Positions 11,347 to 21,855 of a DNA stretch of 64,000 bases are shown one piece after another (positions within the stretch are counted from its first letter, which is position 1; each line of letters starts with the position of its first letter). Position numbers and translations under genes: made by a program. The notes beneath the pieces are model-generated. The model worked only from the letters and a program-made list of their open reading frames with translations, was not told where the DNA came from and did no database searches. The stretch is from Pithys albifrons albifrons (lineage: Eukaryota; Chordata; Aves; Passeriformes; Thamnophilidae): the NCBI RefSeq assembly GCF_047495875.1, contig NC_092497.1, positions 56,846,977 through 56,910,976 of the forward strand, read 5' to 3'.

Positions 11347-11922
11347 TGTAGGAAGATGCTGAAATGAATTCCAAAACCAGCACTGGACAAACACCTTAAA
11401 AAACTCAAGAGACTCAGCTGAAGTTTTAAAAAGCAGTTTCTGGTTCTGTGACCCTGTCTGCGTTTCAGTTGTGATGGGTCGTTGTCTACACCCTGCCAGT
11501 TCTCTTTGTGTCGCTCAGATGCCTTTTGTTCTGTTGATGGGACAGCTATTGGGCAGTGCTCGTCCCCACCCACGCGCTCTGGTGAGGGCTCCTTGGCCCT
11601 TCTCCCCTTTCTGTTCTGTTATCCCGGTGCCTCGTGGATGGGGATAGGCAGGCCAGGGCCCCAGTCAACGCTGCCCCTGTCCCAGTCCTATTGGTTAAGG
11701 GACCTTTGACCCTGTCTTTTCCTCAGTTTTCACCCAATCCTGCGAAACCTGGGGACTGCCCCCAGGACTGGGCATTACCTCGCAATAAACAGATTATTTT
11801 CTGTCTTGCAGCTCTTGTCTCTCCCTCCCTTCTCTGCCCCCATGGGACAAAGGGGATAGCAGGGAAACCCTTCTCCCTTTCCCTCCACGCCGCACAGAAA
11901 AGACCCTTTTCCTTAAAACCTA
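11347..11922 (+). mobile_element. LTR-like element, family 2 copy 1
   Basis: A GC-richer block of about 576 bp starting TGTAGGAAGATG and ending TCCTTAAAACC. It is matched in reverse complement by 20665-21275. The plus strand carries a canonical AATAAA (CGCAATAAACAG, about 11783-11792) toward the 3' third, and a reversed CCAAT motif (CCTATTGG) upstream. A plus-oriented retroviral LTR is the best reading, but the 3' boundary does not end in CA and no target duplication is clear. Its open frames (11482-11709, 11634-11936) are shared with the second copy only as conserved LTR text, so I do not call genes. Confidence 0.65.
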
Positions 11923-12029
11923 TAAAAATCAAGTAAATTTCTGTTGATATTTCCATCCTTGCAGTTTAATGACTTGTTCTTGCCCATGCCTACAGTGAAA
12001 TCGTGGTCCAAAGTGGCTCCACTTAGATG

Positions 12030-12215
12030 TTAAGCTTAAGGGTTAGATTTGAGGTGAGAGGTCAGGGTTGAATTTAGAATTAGAGTTAGGGTTGTTAGCA
12101 TTAGGTTTATGGCCATTACAGTTTGGAATTTACGGTTAGGGTGGCAGAGTTACGGTGTTAGGGCCGAGCGGTTACAGAGTAGCGTTGGGATTAGGTCATG
12201 CTTAAGATGAGGTTT
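12030..12215 (+). repeat. Degenerate telomere-like (TTAGGG) interstitial repeat
   Basis: A run with three exact TTAGGG hexamers (in GAGTTAGGGTTG, CGGTTAGGGTGG and GTGTTAGGGCCG) and many near forms (AAGGGTTAGA, TCAGGGTTG, GCATTAGGTT, GGATTAGGTC, GTTACGG). The G-rich bias stays on one strand. This looks like a decayed interstitial telomeric sequence sitting between two LTRs. Confidence 0.55.
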
Positions 12216-12319
12216 AACTCAGCTGCATTGAATCTGTTCTGTTTACAGGTGGCTTCAGATCAGTGATCCAGGAGAGTTCCTTACTTCATTTGGCATCGGG
12301 AAGACTCCAAACTGTTTGC

Positions 12320-12844
12320 TGTATTTTACTGGTTTTAACTGGGGTAGAGTTAATTTTCTTCACAGTGGCTACTATGAGGCTGTGTTTAGGATTTGTGCTG
12401 AACAAAGTGATGATAATAAGAGATGTTTTTGTTATTGCTGAGCAGGGCTTACACAGAGCTAAGGCCTTTTCTGCTTTCCATACTGCCATGCTGTCAAGGA
12501 AGTATGGGTTGTGTGGGAAGATGAAAGGAGACACAGACAGGACAGGTGACCCAAACTGACGAAAAGGGTATGGCAGACTGTACGGCATCATGCTCAGTAT
12601 ATAAAGTGAGAAGAAGAAGGAGGGGGATGTTTGGAGTGGTGGTCCTTGTCATGCCAAGTGATTGTTACACGTGTTTTCCTTTGCTTGTGTTATGTGGCTT
12701 TTGCATTCCCTGTTAAGCTGTCTTTATCTTGACCCATGAGTTTTCCAGCTTTCACCCTTCCAATTCTCTCCCCATTCTCACTGAAGGGAGACTGAGTGAG
12801 TGACTGCATGGGCCTTGGTGACTGCCTGGGATTGAACCACAACA
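12320..12844 (+). mobile_element. Solo LTR, avian ERVL type (plus orientation)
   Basis: Starts TGTATTTTACTGGTTTTAAC and ends GAACCACAACA. It follows the recognisable order of avian ERVL LTRs: GGGGTAGAGTTAATTTTCTTC near the 5' end, GCTGAGCAGGGCTTACACAG, a TATA box (CAGTATATAAAG, about 12595-12606), then CTGTCTTTATCTTGACCCATGAG and a 3' segment with GAGTGACTGCATGG. There is an internal shortening relative to what I recall of the family. No internal retroviral sequence is attached. Confidence 0.85.
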
Positions 12845-12968
12845 CCCTGTATTGGTCCTGTGATGTTTTCAATAGCCCTCCCAAGACAGGAAGTAAGATC
12901 AGACTTAGGCAGATCATCCCTATTTTAGCAAATTCGTTTAACATGGAACAAAAATTCCAAGTTGGTTT

Positions 12969-13324
12969 TGTGAGGAATGCTCACATTTTACCAATGAAAT
13001 TTAGAGGGGACAAAGTTGTCAAAGCAAAAATACCCTTTAATTTAACAATTTCAGCTGAATCAAGTGTGTCCCTCTGGCCTAGGAGGCAGACCCAGAACAA
13101 AAAGAAACAGACTTTTTATACCCTTTCCCGGATGAAAAAGGTCCCTTGCCCCTCTTCCTGTTGGCTGGGAATTGGGGTTCACAGTCTGGTCCAGTTCACC
13201 TGCCTGCCCAAGATCCCCCACCCTCCTCCACAGGCAGGAAAAATGGTTGGAAACTTAACTATCCCCCCCTCTATTCTCTTACAGTTCCTTTAGCTTCAGC
13301 AAAACCTTAATTCTGTTTCTAACA
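12969..13324 (-). mobile_element. Solo LTR, family 1 copy B
   Basis: A 356 bp second copy of the 7751-8098 LTR in the same orientation. The flanking tetramer GTTT occurs at 12965-12968 and 13325-13328, a good 4 bp target-site duplication that marks it as an independent solo LTR. On the minus strand it has a CCAAT-like AGCCAACAGG and an intact TATA box, GGTATAAAAAGT (about 13111-13122). Confidence 0.85.
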
Positions 13325-16300
13325 GTTTTGTTCTTCTATGCTTTAGGAAAGTTTCTAGAGCTGAAACACCTTGGAATCACAGCAATATGAACTGAGGTGT
13401 CCACACAACCCAGACCCATGCACAAAATACAGCACCATTGTTCCTACTCTGGGGCAATATTGGTTGGGTTTGCCTGAAACTTTAAGTACTGCTTTCTGTT
13501 AAGAGTCAGTAGGCAAACAGAGGGCAGGGAACAGTGTAATTAATTGCAGGTAAGACATATTGTCAGCACACCTGCTACCAGTCTGCTCTTCAATTGTTGC
13601 TGCAGAAATTAGTTTTAAGAAGTATTTCAAAGGCATAATAGTACTTGCTTCATATCTATTAATGTAGAGCTTGCGTGTTGGGGTTTTTTTCCAAGTGAGT
13701 AACTGTGGTTGTAAAACCAAGAGGGGTACAACATTAAATGGCACTTTCCTTTATATGAAAGCTATGCTTTAGTTTCATCTATTTATAACACTCTAAGTCA
13801 TTATTGCATGCAGAGAAAATATATTTCCTAAACACATTTTAGTGAAATTATTGGAAATTACTTCATGAATTTTCCATGTCTGAGAACTGGAAAGAGATTT
13901 TCCAAGAAGCTAAATGGTGGATTTGTGAGGTTTTATTATATTTTAATAACAGTGAATGGCCTCCCAGTGAGAACCATCATTTTACTAAAGGTTTCCAGCT
14001 GGATACCCACCTAGGCTATACAGATTTGAAGATGGGGAAAGAAACTTTTTATCTGAATTCAAACCACAGCAGGAGCCATTCAGTCTTTGGGAACTAATTC
14101 CCATTTTTATTATTCCTATTTTTATTTCTGCTTAATTTAATGGTGGTTAAACTATATGGTTAGATACTACAAAATTGCCTGGCTTTCATTGCTTTGTTTT
14201 TGATAAAGTCATACAAAAGGATATCCTATGTGCCTTCGACTATATTGTCTTACAATCTCTTTGACAGTTACACTTTGAGGCATTTGCTGAGTTTGTCCAC
14301 ATCTTGTTGAGATTCTTTTCTTACTTTCCCTGCCCACCCCCCACCGCCCCCCCCCAAATAGTGAAACATCATTCAACAGCACTTTTACAGCATCTTTATA
14401 GGTTTCAACAAAAAGAAATCTTCTCCATGTCCAAAACTGAATTTCTAGTCATTGGAAAAGGTCATACCTGCCAGTAATTTAGGCTGTTCTGCACTCACCT
14501 GGGATACGAAGGATCTGGACTCATATCCCTGCCGAAGAAAGGATTTTTGACTGTCTTCAGAGCAACTTATAGACCTCATATGAGCAGATGAATAAGCTAG
14601 CCCTTTTTGTTGACAGCTAAGATACCTTAACATAATCTCATATTTGCTGCAGACAAAAACAGGCGTACAAACTGTTACTGCCTAACAACTAACAGATGCT
14701 GTAAGTTCACAGTATACCCTTGTCTGTGGTGAATTGTTTGTGAAGCTATATTCTCAGCCTGCATTGCTATGATTAAATTCATTTTTAGTGACTACTTTCA
14801 ATGACAGTTTCACAGTACAAGTGAGACAAAGTGGATTACAATATGTCCTAGCAGTTAAAACATGATAAACCTCCCATCTACCACATTCTAAGATGGCCTG
14901 TAAGTAGTAGTCTCTTCAGGGAAAATCATTCTCTAAAATGCAAAATGTCCATATATTTTTTCTTTTATTTCTCTGCAAACTAGGATTTAGTATTCCAGTC
15001 ACAGATGATCAGAGTCCTGGGTATTTAAATTCCCATAGGAAAGCCTGCATCAGAAATTGCAGTCCATGCCAAGGACACCAACCAGGGTAAGAAAAACCCA
15101 CAAGGAAATTACATTTCCCATATGTCATCCAGGTTAGTCGGCAGATATGTGAAGCAGATCTAAGATTGAGTTTCTGACTCTGCTGAAGTTGGTCTTAAAT
15201 TTTGATTGACTTAGCAGGGTTAGGTTATCACTTCAGCCCATTTAACTTCCAGAGCTATACTCAAGATAGACAGACACTAAGTGTAACAAAAACATATGAA
15301 GATATTTCTGAATTTTACTCAGTGTATTTCATTAGATCTCTTAAACTCAACAGTTTAAAAACCAGCGAAAATGTATCTCATAGAAATTGAGTTAAAAATA
15401 TAATCCTATTAGTTGTAATTTCTCAAAGACAGTACTGAGAGAAATAATTTTTACCATATGTTAGTGGCTCAGGAAAAGCATACAAAATCTTGACCAGTCA
15501 CAGTTATATAGGTCCCTTAGAAGCTTTTCAATGTTAAGTCTTTTTTATCTGAGGAAATATAAGCACTGTGTCAATTTCAGAGACTTACTCTTTTGACAGT
15601 TAAAAATATGATTTGCATTAAATAAAAGGCAGAGAACTTTTTGCTTTTGCTTAGAGAACTTTATTTTTTAGTGGTCTTTAAAGGAAATTACATCACAAAA
15701 TAAAAAATAGCTATTTTTCATAGAAAAAATAGCATAATAACTGTTTTTATGGTTCAGATAAATGCTATGGAAACTAAATTTGATTTGCCAACCTATGAAA
15801 GACTGTGTACTTTAACATTAAAGCAAAAGGAATATTTATTTTTGAAATCTTTGTTTCAGGCGTGACTGAATAAAACAATGTGTGATGGAAAAAATATTGT
15901 ATATGCTTAGACACACACTTGTAAAGTGCTATAAATCACAAGTTGTGAATATTCTTTAATTACAGAATTACAGAGGAAGAGACAAATAAAATCTCAGCAT
16001 GAAATGCTTGAACAGGAAGTCACCACTTACCCAGGCAGAATTTTGAGAATTAATTTTCACATATCTATTTTGTCTGACTGGAGAGTGGGAAAATGTTTGT
16101 TGGTCTTAGGCTAGAGAAAGGTATATGATTAATCTAGATTTGTGCCCCAAAACAGGTCACATGAAGTTGTTTTTCTCAGCTATTGCAAAGTGCTGTGTTC
16201 TGATTCTGTGCCATCAGTGGAAAATTTCCGCAATGCAAAATGTAGATATGTTGCATCTAGGTCTGTACTTCATCTCCATGTCCTTGCCTCAAAATAAAAA

Positions 16301-19300
16301 AATGCCAAGTAGAAGGAAGAGAAGACAGAAGAGAGATGTAGCATAGTATGACAATCCTCCCTCAGCAGTGACTGGAAATTGCTTTGTAGTGGTAGGTCAG
16401 ACCAGGCCAAACTCTGGTACAGAGCACAAAAACATTCTGTGTTTCAGAATAAGGAAGAGCTGAGGAAGCCCTTTTGCCAATAACAATATAATATTTATGA
16501 TGAGTTCCATGTTTTTTCTCAAATCAATATCTTTCAGATTTTTTAGTATGTTATGAGAGTATCTCTTTGTATAAGTGTATTGACATACAGCTTTCATCAT
16601 CACCTGTGTGTTAGCCTGCTTTAACCCCACCACCAAAAATGAGATTTAGCATCGCTTTTCTCTGAATCTTAGGCTGGGCAACTTAGAGCTGGACATGTCT
16701 TACTCCAGGTCTCCTCTTAACTTTTCTGTTGGGACTTATTATCAACCTGTGCATCTTGAAAAGCAGCATTGTTAGGCCAATGGTTTTAGAATTGAGGCTA
16801 ATGATTTTCATGAAAATCCTGATTATTTGCAGGGAACTTGGTACGTCTGCAGTGCGGAGTAGCAAGGAAGTTGGTGATGAATGAGCTCAGGCTGGCTGCA
16901 AAAAAATCTTTGCTCTTTGCTTGGTTAACTTTCATCCCAGCTGTGCTATTTTGTGTTCTTCCTCTGTGAAATTCTTTCTACAAGGCAACTCAAAAAGCAA
17001 TTTGATGAAATGCACTCTCTCCAGATGAAACATTGTTGCGTGTTCGCAGACCTCTTCTCCACTGATGTATCCTTCACCATACAAATGCTCCTTTTTTTTT
17101 TGTCCACAATAGATACATCTTTTCTGTCAGGCTACCAATTCTTGGTATTTGTGTACAGAATGGTTTTCCTTTTTGTCCTGATTCCCCAAATCTAGTCAAT
17201 TACCCACGGCATTCCTTATTTGTTTTGCCTTGTTTGCTGCACAGCATAGGGAGTTTTTTAACTATTTGAATTCTGTGTCATTTTGCTCAGCTTCATCTTT
17301 AGATTTTATTTACTGGTTGTTTTCTAAAGGCTAGGAAATGTATTCAAATTCTGGCAAAATGAATTTGATCCTATACCACTCAAGTGAAAGTAGCATTTTT
17401 GTAAGGTGACACTTTTATAACCAAGCTGAATAACATTCCTTAACAGTAGAGTTCTGTATTTAAGCATAGCTCTTTCTTATATTCCACCAGAGAGATGAAA
17501 GTAGAAGTGGAAATACTACATTTCAGCATGCTCCACAGCAGTTCTTCTGTTTACTCACACTGTGCTCTATAGATGCTCACCAACTCATGCAAACTCTGCC
17601 ATGTGTATTGCACCTTTATTTTCATGTATCATCTGATGCCCTGGCTTGCTGGCTGTTACAGCCTGTATGTCTTCATCTACTTGATCCTGATATTTACAAT
17701 TCAAGATCAGGTTTTTTTGGTTTAAGCCAATTTGAACTCACAGTCATTGTATCATGGTACTGTTAATTCTTATCTCCAAGTTTCTTCTTAGTCCAAAAAA
17801 GTTTCAGCAGGTTTTATCTATCCCTCTGTTTAGCACACTGCTCCATATTCCAGTTACTATCTTCTCATTCAAGAAGGATTCATTTTAATCAATTGAGATT
17901 GCAAGACATACTCTTTTGTCATATTAATAATTTTTACTTTTCAATTGAAAGCTATTACTTTAGTATGTTCCCTTTTTATATTAAGTAAAACAGACCTTCA
18001 ATTTCTGTCTCATGTCTCAAGTGAATATTAACTGAAGCCACCACTTCAGTTAGCTCCTTACATTACCACATTTTAGCTCTGATGGACCTTTTATCTCTCT
18101 TCCCCTTCCAGCCACTGTATTTCTCTGTTTTCTGGGGAAATGCTCTTCTGTGGGCAGTCAGTCCAAGGCTGCTCTTCCCTTTCTCATGCAGGAGTGAAAG
18201 AACTCTGCCAGTCTCCCTGTAACTTGTGTTGTGTGTTGATGATATCCTTAGAGTTTCTGTATCTGAAAAGTAAAATGATTTTATAACAGACTTTCTGATT
18301 GAAGAAGTTCTTCTTGCAGCTGGTCTTCTTAGCTACTTAAATGAGATTGAAATAGAAGGAAAGGTCTCTCAGGAGCAGCAACCAAGGTGAACATTTGGTC
18401 TTTTTCTTCCTTCTTCTAGAAAGAAATGATCTTTTAAACTCGCTTCTATTCCTAGTGATTTCCTCCAGAACTAAAACAATGCAACCTTTTGGATGCTTTT
18501 CTCACTAAGTTTCTGGATCATGTGACTAAGGGAGATCTGTAGGAGCACGTTTAATTCAGCAGGTTTCAGCAACAAAGGTAACACCTCAAGACATTTGACC
18601 AAGCACAGAAAATAAGAAATTTCCCTCCTGTTATCACTTCCTTTGCCACATTTCCATTACATATTTTGAGAAGCAAAACAAACACTTAGCAAAAGTCACT
18701 TCTGTCAGTCTGAGCCTCTGTAAAGCTTTTTTTTTCTTCATATAGCAAATAGCAATGAAAAGAAATTGTATGTATGGAATGCTGCACATTTAAAGATTCA
18801 GGAAGCAATAAAGTATACACCAAAATAGGAAAAACTGCTAGACTATGTTATTCAAAATTTAAAGAATTCTCTGAGCCATGCATAGAAGGTCGTTCTGAAG
18901 GGGAAATGCAAGATGCCTTGTGAAACTGCACACCTGTCCTTCTACAAACCTGCAATGTAGCTAAGTCATACATATTTGAATATCCTAGTCAGTGATCACA
19001 TTTTGCATGATATGAAAGGCCACATACAAAGAGGCTTGCTCTGCAAATTCTGACAAATACCTCCAAGGCTACCGAAAACTGTACTGCTCAAATGCTCTTG
19101 TTAGCAAGTAGAGGATGAAAGAAACTCCATGCAATTAAACATAGATACCATAATAAAAGTCATAGAAGGGTAAATCACTGACTGAAACAAGCTGTCTCTG
19201 CAATAAATGGGTCAGTTCTCAAAGCAAAATGCTGAGTACTGCAGGACAAAGAGGAATAGATCACACAATCCGTAACTGGGGAATTAACAACATGTACTAT

Positions 19301-19489
19301 TTAAAAATTACTACTGACAAGGAAAGAATTTAGAGCTGATAGTGCTGCAGAAGCATTTCTTTCTTAGGATTCATTGTAGATGTACAAGAAGACAACCTGT
19401 CATTATTTGATTTTTTACAGCAGACTAAATATCAAGAGGTAGGTTTCAAATCTGCATGCTGATGAGTACATTTTAAGAAGTTTTGGACT
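13325..19489. other. Intergenic, no gene seen (6.2 kb)
   Basis: AT-rich non-repetitive sequence. A C-rich run lies at about 14330-14356. Scattered open frames of 60-81 codons (for example 13876-14097, 15202-15390, 16125-16346, 16953-17195) have no family signature and lack convincing splice signals. Confidence 0.6.
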
Positions 19490-20664
19490 CATTTTGGGGT
19501 TCTTAGGGTTTTACAGAGCAAGACAGTGGCAGAAATGAAATCATCTCAAAGGGATGGGGGACATAGACTAGGTGGAGATGTTTATGCTTTTTTTGTCTCT
19601 GTCTTCAGGACTGATGACAGGCTTAGGAGGTCCCAGTGCCCTAACCTGGAGGACCATTACTGTGAGAATGATCACCTCCTGCTTGATCCTGAAGTTGTGA
19701 AGTATCTACTGTTCCAGTTGGATCACTATAAATCTACAGGGACCTGGTGACTTCATCTGAGAATGCTCAAAAAGCTGACTGATGTTATTTCGAGGCCTCT
19801 TAAAGATTTTTGAATGGTCTTGGCAGTCTGGAGAAGTCTCAGTTGACTGGAAGCTGGCTAAAGAGTTACCAGTTTTCCATGAGTGCAAGAAGGATGGCCC
19901 TGGGAACTACAGGCCTATTAACCTCACTTCAGTGCCTGCTAAAGTTATAGGGAAGATTTTTCTGGAAGTATTGAAAAACACCTGAAGGACAGTACCAGCA
20001 TGCCACATCAGCCACAGCGCACAGGGCTTCATGAGGGGAAAGTTCTCTTGTCAAATCCAATTTTATTTTATGACAAGGTAAACCACGTGGTTGATCAAGG
20101 GAAGCCAGTTGGTGGAATCATTTTGGATTTCTGTAAAGCTTTTGATACCATCTCTTGCAGTATCCTTCTGGACAAAATATCGTACAGCTGGATCACGTGA
20201 TGGGTGAGCAAATGGCTGATGGGTCAGGCACAAAGGGTAATAGTGACTGGAGTCACATCAGGCTGGTGACTTGTCACTAGTGGGGCTCTGCAGAGGTCCA
20301 TCCTTGGCCCTGTGGTCTTCAACATCTTCATAAATGACTTGTATGCTGGACTTGAAATGACACTAAGAAAATTTGTTGATGATACCAAATTTGGAGGCAC
20401 TATCCACTCTCTCAAAGGCAAGGAGGCTCTGCAGAGACACCTCAACAAATAAGAGGGCTGGGCAATCACCAGCTGTATGGAGTTTAACAAGGACAGCTGC
20501 TGGATTCTGAATGAGGGATAGGGCAACCCTGGATGTGCAGTCAAACAGGAATGAGATGCTGGGAAAAAATGCCATGGAAAGGGCACTGGGGGGCCTGGTC
20601 AATGGCAAGTTGGGCATCAGTCAGCAGTGCCCTGACAGCCAGGATGGCCAACCCTGCCCTGGGG
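19490..20664 (+). pseudogene. CR1 LINE, reverse-transcriptase part (broken)
   Basis: 5'-truncated chicken-repeat-1 retrotransposon. Conceptual translation across three frames gives recognisable CR1 ORF2 text: DRLRRSQCPNLEDH near 19612, VDWKLAKELPVF then DPGNYRPINLTSVPAKV-like text near 19840-19950, FYDKVNHVVDQGKPVGG near 20070 and LDFCKAFDT near 20125. The catalytic box appears as FVDD (20372-20383), where CR1 normally has FADD. Stops and frameshifts break the frame repeatedly, so the element is dead. The left boundary is approximate. It is interrupted at 20665 by an LTR-like element and resumes at 21280. Confidence 0.92.
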
Positions 20665-21279
20665 TATTGGTTTTAAGGAAAAGGGTCTCTTCTGTGTGGC
20701 GTGGAGGGGAAGGGAGAAGGTTTTCCCTGCTATCCCCTTTGTTCCATGGGGGCAGAGAAGGGAGGGAGAGACAATAGTTCCAGGCCAGTTGCAAGGCAGA
20801 GAAAAATCTGTTTTTTCAAACAACCATGAGGTAATGTTCCGTCCTGGGGGCAGTCCCCAGGTCTGTCCAGACTGGATGAAAACAGAGGAGGGGGCAAGGG
20901 TCCAGGATCCCTTAACCAATAGAACTGGGACAGAGGCAGGGCCGGCTGGGGCCCTGGCCTGCCCTCCCCCCCCTACCCCCCCCATCCACGAGGCACCGGG
21001 ATAACAGAACAGAAAGGGGAGAAGGGCCAAGGAGCCCTCACCAGAGCGCGTGGGTGGGGACGAGCACTGCCCAATAGCTGGCCCATCAACAGAACAAAAG
21101 GCCTCTGAGCGACACAAAGAGAACTGGCAGGGTGTAGACAACGACCCATCACAATTGAAACGCAGGCAGGGTCACAGAACCAGAAACTGCTTTTTAAAAC
21201 TTCAGCTGAGTCTCTGAGTTTTTTAAGGTGTTTCTCCAGTGTTGGTTTTGGAATTCATTTCAGCATCTTCCTACATTGC
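20665..21279 (-). mobile_element. LTR-like element, family 2 copy 2, nested in CR1
   Basis: Reverse complement of the 11347-11922 element, in the same order along its length, with a C-rich expansion at about 20968-20990 and a replaced segment around 20790-20835 that removes the AATAAA found in copy 1. The core ends in TTCCTACA at 21275. GGGG lies just left of it (20661-20664) and again on the right (21280-21283). Removing one GGGG plus the insert restores a normal CR1 junction (CCTGGGGCATCAGG), so this is a candidate 4 bp target duplication. A 174-codon minus-strand frame across it is not gene-like. Confidence 0.75.
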
Positions 21280-21855
21280 GGGGCATCAGGCGCAGCATTG
21301 ACAGACAGGCAAGGGAGGGAATTATCCTGCTCTGCTCTGCTCTGGGACAGTCTCACCTGGAATATTGGGGCAGTTTGGGGCACCACAATATAAGGAGGGT
21401 CTAAAACTATTAGAGAACATCCAAAGGAGGGGTATGAAGGTGGTGAAAGGTCTGAAGTGGCTGAGATCACTTGGTCAGTTCAGTTGGAGTAGAGGAAACT
21501 GAAGGGAGACCTCATCCTGGTCTGCAGCTTCCTCAAAGGGGAGGCAGAGGGGCAGGCACTGATCTCTTCTCTGTGGTGACCAGTGACAGCATCTGAGAGA
21601 GCGGCATGAAGATGTGTCAGAGGAGATTTAGGTTAAGTAGCTGGAAAAGATTCTTCACCCAGAGGGAGGTTGGGTACTGGAACAGGCTCCCCAGGATGGT
21701 GCTCACAGCATCAAGCTTGTTTGAGTTCAAGAAGCATTTGGGCAACACTGTCAGGAACATCATGAGATTCTTGGGACCATGAAGGGCCAGGAGTTGGACT
21801 GTGATGGTCCTTGTGGGTCCCTTCCAACTTGGAATATTTTGTGATTCTGTGAAGA
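21280..21855 (+). mobile_element. CR1 LINE, 3' part after the nested insertion
   Basis: Continues the CR1 text with CATCAGGCGCAGCATTG, then TTGGGGCACCACAATATAAG, TTCTTCACCCAGAGGGAGGT, GGAACAGGCTCCCCAGG and CCTTGTGGGTCCCTTCCAAC, and ends with the CR1 3' signature TTTTGTGATTCTGTGA. There is no poly(A) tail, as expected for CR1. The two halves together form one element of about 1.75 kb. Confidence 0.95.

Noticed and set aside
12796..13293. 165-codon plus-strand frame
   Set aside because: It runs from the end of an ERVL LTR through unique DNA into an unrelated LTR, so it cannot be one gene.
7751..13324. A complete provirus bounded by the two family 1 LTRs
   Set aside because: The LTRs are in the same orientation and 4.9 kb apart, but the DNA between them is ordinary AT-rich sequence with other insertions and no gag, pol or env text. 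Outer flanks do not match each other, and copy B has its own GTTT duplication.
20617..21141. 174-codon minus-strand frame
   Set aside because: It lies within the nested LTR-like element and runs into CR1 sequence; the related part in copy 1 is broken by frame changes.
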